Assembly: GCA_963281255.1 (NCBI GenBank)
Contig: OY725497.1
Span: 434,001 to 498,000, forward strand
Source: Aphrocallistes beatrix
Taxonomy: Eukaryota; Porifera; Hexactinellida; Sceptrulophora; Aphrocallistidae
Length of the DNA: 64,000 bases
Direction of reading: 5' to 3'
Both the position numbers and the translations under genes were made by a program. Below are positions 51,359 to 64,000 of the stretch, piece by piece. The stretch's first letter is position 1, and the number at the start of each line of letters is the position of its first letter. Under the pieces are notes generated by a model that saw nothing but the letters and a program-made list of their open reading frames with translations, was not told the DNA's origin and did no database searches.

Positions 51359-51515
51359 AGTATGCTATCTCAATTGAGTAGTATAACAAACCAATCGTGT
51401 GAAAATAAGAGATGACTTCATACAACGCATCCCTAGTCGTAATGAAATACCTATTGAGCTCATAATCAAGCAGTTCTATAAATTGATTTAACTTGTTCAA
51501 TAGTCAAAAAATAAA
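51359..51515. promoter_or_regulatory. Short divergent promoter between STPG2-like and PPxY membrane protein genes
   Basis: Only 157 bp separate two start codons on opposite strands, so both promoters must fit here or overlap the genes. A TATA-like TATAAATT sits at 51477-51484, 32 nt before the plus-strand ATG, which would imply a very short leader. No clear element serves the minus-strand gene. Confidence 0.45.
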
Positions 51516-52046
51516 ATGGGCCCCTTGTGCAAGATCTTGTTTATAGCCTGCCTGCTGCTCGCACTCTCATCTACCCCTGCTGAGGGCAAGACAAGGAGGC
51601 CTCGTTACTTCAACTACTACCGCTACAATTCCTACAATCGCTATACCGTCAAGACTGCGACTGTGACGAACAGTAACGACACTGCGTGCAACTCAGGCTG
51701 TGTCGCAGGATCTGTGTTCACTACACTGGCCACTCAGCCCTGCCTCATCTGTTGTCTGATCGTTGTCGCCTATTTTATGTGTAAGTGCAGCTGCGCGGCT
51801 TGTAATGGCGTCTGTAAGTCCTCTAATGGGCATCGGGAAGAGTCTGTTATCTGGGAGAGGAGCAACAGGGTGGTCCCCGTAGGAAGAAATAATGACATCG
51901 CAATGGTGACGATAGTCGAAGATACCCCGCCCCCGTACTCACCAGACATGGAGAAAAAGGTTGAGAAATTGGACGAAGAGAAGCCGCCGGAATACGAAGA
52001 CGTCTACTGTCACGCCTCCCTACCTGAGAGTACATCTTCACTCTAG
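51516..52046 (+). CDS. Small type I membrane protein with two PPxY motifs, 176 aa
   Basis: This single-exon frame encodes a signal peptide (residues 1-24), a short Tyr/Arg/Asn-rich ectodomain (25-57, nine Tyr) with one N-glycosylation sequon (N54), a Cys-rich segment, one transmembrane helix (about 67-88) immediately followed by a Cys cluster (C89, C91, C93, C96, C100) suited to palmitoylation, and a cytosolic tail with P-P-P-Y (138-141) and P-P-E-Y (157-160). PPxY motifs bind WW domains, for example of Nedd4-type ubiquitin ligases. The layout recalls the Shisa/WBP1/VOPP1 group of small PPxY membrane adaptors, but I see no sequence match strong enough to assign it. A polyadenylation signal follows at 52238. 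Confidence 0.75.
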   Translation: MGPLCKILFIACLLLALSSTPAEGKTRRPRYFNYYRYNSYNRYTVKTATVTNSNDTACNSGCVAGSVFTTLATQPCLICCLIVVAYFMCKCSCAACNGVCKSSNGHREESVIWERSNRVVPVGRNNDIAMVTIVEDTPPPYSPDMEKKVEKLDEEKPPEYEDVYCHASLPESTSSL

Positions 52047-52237
52047 CATCCCTCCCGCCGCATAAACGGTTTTATCAACTGTGATTTATGTGACGTTATC
52101 CTCAAGGAATGTGAATTCTTGAACTCAACTGTACTTGATAGTTGTATTTTTAAAACTGCTTAGTTTACATTTTATTCCTTACTTTACTACTACGAGGGGC
52201 TTCGTTTCTCGCTAATGTTTGAGAAACTAATTTTAGT

Positions 52238-52243
52238 AATAAA
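52238..52243 (+). terminator. Polyadenylation signal AATAAA for the PPxY membrane protein gene
   Basis: A canonical AATAAA lies 192 nt after the stop at 52046 and about 100 nt before the CTP synthase start. The region 52047-52348 otherwise holds only the 3' end of one gene and the promoter of the next. Confidence 0.5.
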
Positions 52244-52285
52244 TGAGGAGTCATCCCCATTCCGCCCACGGGTTTCGAGGTTTCC

Positions 52286-52293
52286 TATAAATA
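52286..52293 (+). promoter_or_regulatory. TATA-like box upstream of CTP synthase
   Basis: TATAAATA lies 56-63 nt upstream of the CTP synthase ATG at 52349. A start site about 30 nt downstream would give a 5' leader of some 30 nt. It is positioned plausibly but is a short motif in AT-rich DNA. Confidence 0.35.
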
Positions 52294-52348
52294 CTATGAA
52301 TGTGAATAAATTCGTAATGACAATTCTAATTCCCTAACTATGCTAGGC

Positions 52349-62378
<10,030 letters not shown>

Positions 62379-63167
62379 ATAATGAAGGTCTGTAAATTAG
62401 TCTAGAATATTCAAAATTGAACTAGTTCCATATACGGATGTCTTACATTGAGGACGTAGAATTGAATCATTCTATTTTAAGCTCAACACTTTTGTATTGG
62501 GTTACAGATTGATAATTTAGGCATTCAAAGTGCTCTGCCTTGGTATTTCCAAGGATATTATTATTATTATTCAAATTCTGTTTCATTCTGTTATTTCTCA
62601 ATTCGTATGTCGTAATTATGTCGAGTTGTCAGTCTAGGTAAAAATTGCATCGTTGAATCATATGTTCTAACAACACATGATTGCTCATAAAATGATTTCG
62701 GTTTAATAATTATTATTTAAAATTAGTTTATAGGCCAGAGGTATGTTGCAACATGTTAATATCTGTTTATGCAAAAAGATTTAGACAAGTTTAGAAACTT
62801 CTACCTCAGTATTCCAAAGTTCAATCTAATGTTTTAAAATCAAAAAATTGTCTAATAGTATTGTTTCGAATCACCAATGCAAAATTTATGATTACATCGA
62901 TTATATTTTTAGTACACAATGCCTAAGAAACTAGTCAGTTCACTCTACACAGGGAAATCCAGAGAATTTTCGAGAACTGCTGATATTGGCATGATGTTTC
63001 CATATTCGACGGCTATGTCTACCCTTATTATTGCATAATATGATACTATTCTAAGAAAAAGTAAAAATAGTATCACTTTGAATCAACAAATTGGTTTATA
63101 CTTAATGACGTGAGTAGTAATTGCATTTTATCCACACCAGTAGCTTTAGTTTCCGTATATCAACATC
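62379..63167. other. Spacer between CTP synthase and the E2-like gene
   Basis: This 789 bp of AT-rich DNA carries the 3' end of CTP synthase and the promoter of the next gene. I see no canonical AATAAA on the plus strand (a weak CATAAA variant lies near 62687) and no gene. Confidence 0.5.
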
Positions 63168-64000
63168 ATGTCAAGGCGTGGGATGCGAACGCGAGGCCGT
63201 GGTGGTCGTGGGCGTGGGAGAGGAGGTTATTCACGAGGAGATAAGACGAAAGTAGCACATTTTGAGAAGGTACTTTTCACGCATTCTGAAGGATCAGGTT
63301 CTGACTTAACCAGTCTGGATGAACTCAATTTCGCTTCCTACGAGGCTCAACAAGATGTAACAAAGCTGACTAGCCCGATCAAAAGGCTCTTCAAAGATTA
63401 TATCGAAGTTAAAAACTCCCCCCTCCCTTTCGTTAGCATTTTTCCTCTGACGAATGACTTTTTCGAGTGGAGAGGTAACATCTTCGGTCCTAAGGATACA
63501 CAGTACGAGGGAGGAATATTTCACTTTTGTATCGATTTCCCAGCGAATTACCCTCGTAGCCCACCTAACGTGCGAATGTTGACACGTATCCACCACCCAT
63601 GTGTATCTGGGCAAGTTGTTTCGCTTCCTTTCTTCCCTGAATATGACGGCACTGGACTGATTCCCAATCGATATGCGAATTGGAACCCTGAATACACCGC
63701 CCAATCCATTCTAATGCAGCTCCAAAGTTTGTTGTTTCAGGGTACCGTAGAAACTGCAATGGAAAATGTAGCCTTTGATCGTTATGACCAAGAGAAGTTG
63801 AAATGGCTGACGGCAGTCAAGGGGTCTGTTGAACAGAGTCTGAGGTACGAGAACGGAAAGCATCGCCCGAGACACCCTTGGCCGCCTCAAAACGAACAGA
63901 CTCGTGTTGACACCTATCTCAATGAGAAGATAACTAGCAAACAAATTGGGGCAGAATGGGCTGTCTGCTTCTTCACCAAGAAGACATACGAAGAGGCAGT
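63168..64000 (+). CDS. E2-like (UBC-fold) protein with RGG N-terminus, partial, catalytic Cys absent
   Basis: The frame opens at the ATG at 63168 and runs without a stop to the window edge (277 codons). Residues 3-24 are an Arg/Gly-rich box (R-G-R-G-G-R-G-R-G-R-G-G), typical of RNA-binding tails. Residues about 70-190 follow the ubiquitin-conjugating fold: G-P-K-D-T-Q-Y-E-G-G-I-F, F-P-A-N-Y-P-R-S-P-P-N-V, H-H-P-C, then N-W-N-P and a Leu-rich helix (S-I-L-M-Q-L-Q-S-L-L). The canonical H-P-N is H-P-C, and the catalytic Cys position before Leu is Ser152 (63621-63623), so it may be an inactive E2 variant unless C145 takes over. It continues with another region of unknown fold. The start is supported by no upstream in-frame coding signal. 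Confidence 0.75.
   Translation, partial: MSRRGMRTRGRGGRGRGRGGYSRGDKTKVAHFEKVLFTHSEGSGSDLTSLDELNFASYEAQQDVTKLTSPIKRLFKDYIEVKNSPLPFVSIFPLTNDFFEWRGNIFGPKDTQYEGGIFHFCIDFPANYPRSPPNVRMLTRIHHPCVSGQVVSLPFFPEYDGTGLIPNRYANWNPEYTAQSILMQLQSLLFQGTVETAMENVAFDRYDQEKLKWLTAVKGSVEQSLRYENGKHRPRHPWPPQNEQTRVDTYLNEKITSKQIGAEWAVCFFTKKTYEEA

Overview
The window is compact animal nuclear DNA: spliced genes with short GT-AG introns (many 57-78 bp), AT-rich spacers, and a clear interferon regulatory factor (IRF), which points to a metazoan. Very short introns, tight packing and a mixture of animal transcription factors with an Ig-like repeat giant suggest an early-branching animal such as a sponge. That placement is inference; no taxon marker is present.

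Layout. (1) Positions 344-48274, minus strand: one enormous gene. I joined 14 exons by hand. Every junction has a GT donor and AG acceptor, the exons total 47,058 nt (an exact multiple of three), and they encode about 15,685 residues: a signal peptide, about 120 diverged Ig-like units of roughly 125 residues, three IPT/TIG domains and a Calx-beta-like tail, with no membrane segment visible. The 13 introns total only 873 bp. (2) 48757-51358, minus: a six-exon sperm-tail PG-rich repeat (SHIPPO) protein, probably STPG2. (3) 51516-52046, plus: a small type I membrane protein with two PPxY motifs, head to head with STPG2. (4) 52349-62378, plus: CTP synthase in seven exons. Its third intron is 6.8 kb and holds three complete genes on the opposite strand: an IRF (53900-55372) and two related CNC/Maf-type bZIP factors (57061-57426 and 59172-59570). 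(5) 63168-64000, plus: the 5' part of an E2-like (UBC-fold) protein with an RGG N-terminus and no cysteine at the expected catalytic position; it runs off the window.

The giant gene is the standout. Its first 3.6 kb is cut into nine small exons, then exon size climbs to 2.0, 3.8, 9.0, 11.5 and 17.6 kb. The repeats carry abundant N-glycosylation sequons and two acidic loops per unit, and a subset has a paired-cysteine variant. It looks like a very long secreted, heavily glycosylated extracellular filament or adhesion protein; its function is unknown. The other genes show no obvious pathway link to it. The nested IRF and bZIP genes form a small transcription-factor cluster inside a housekeeping gene.
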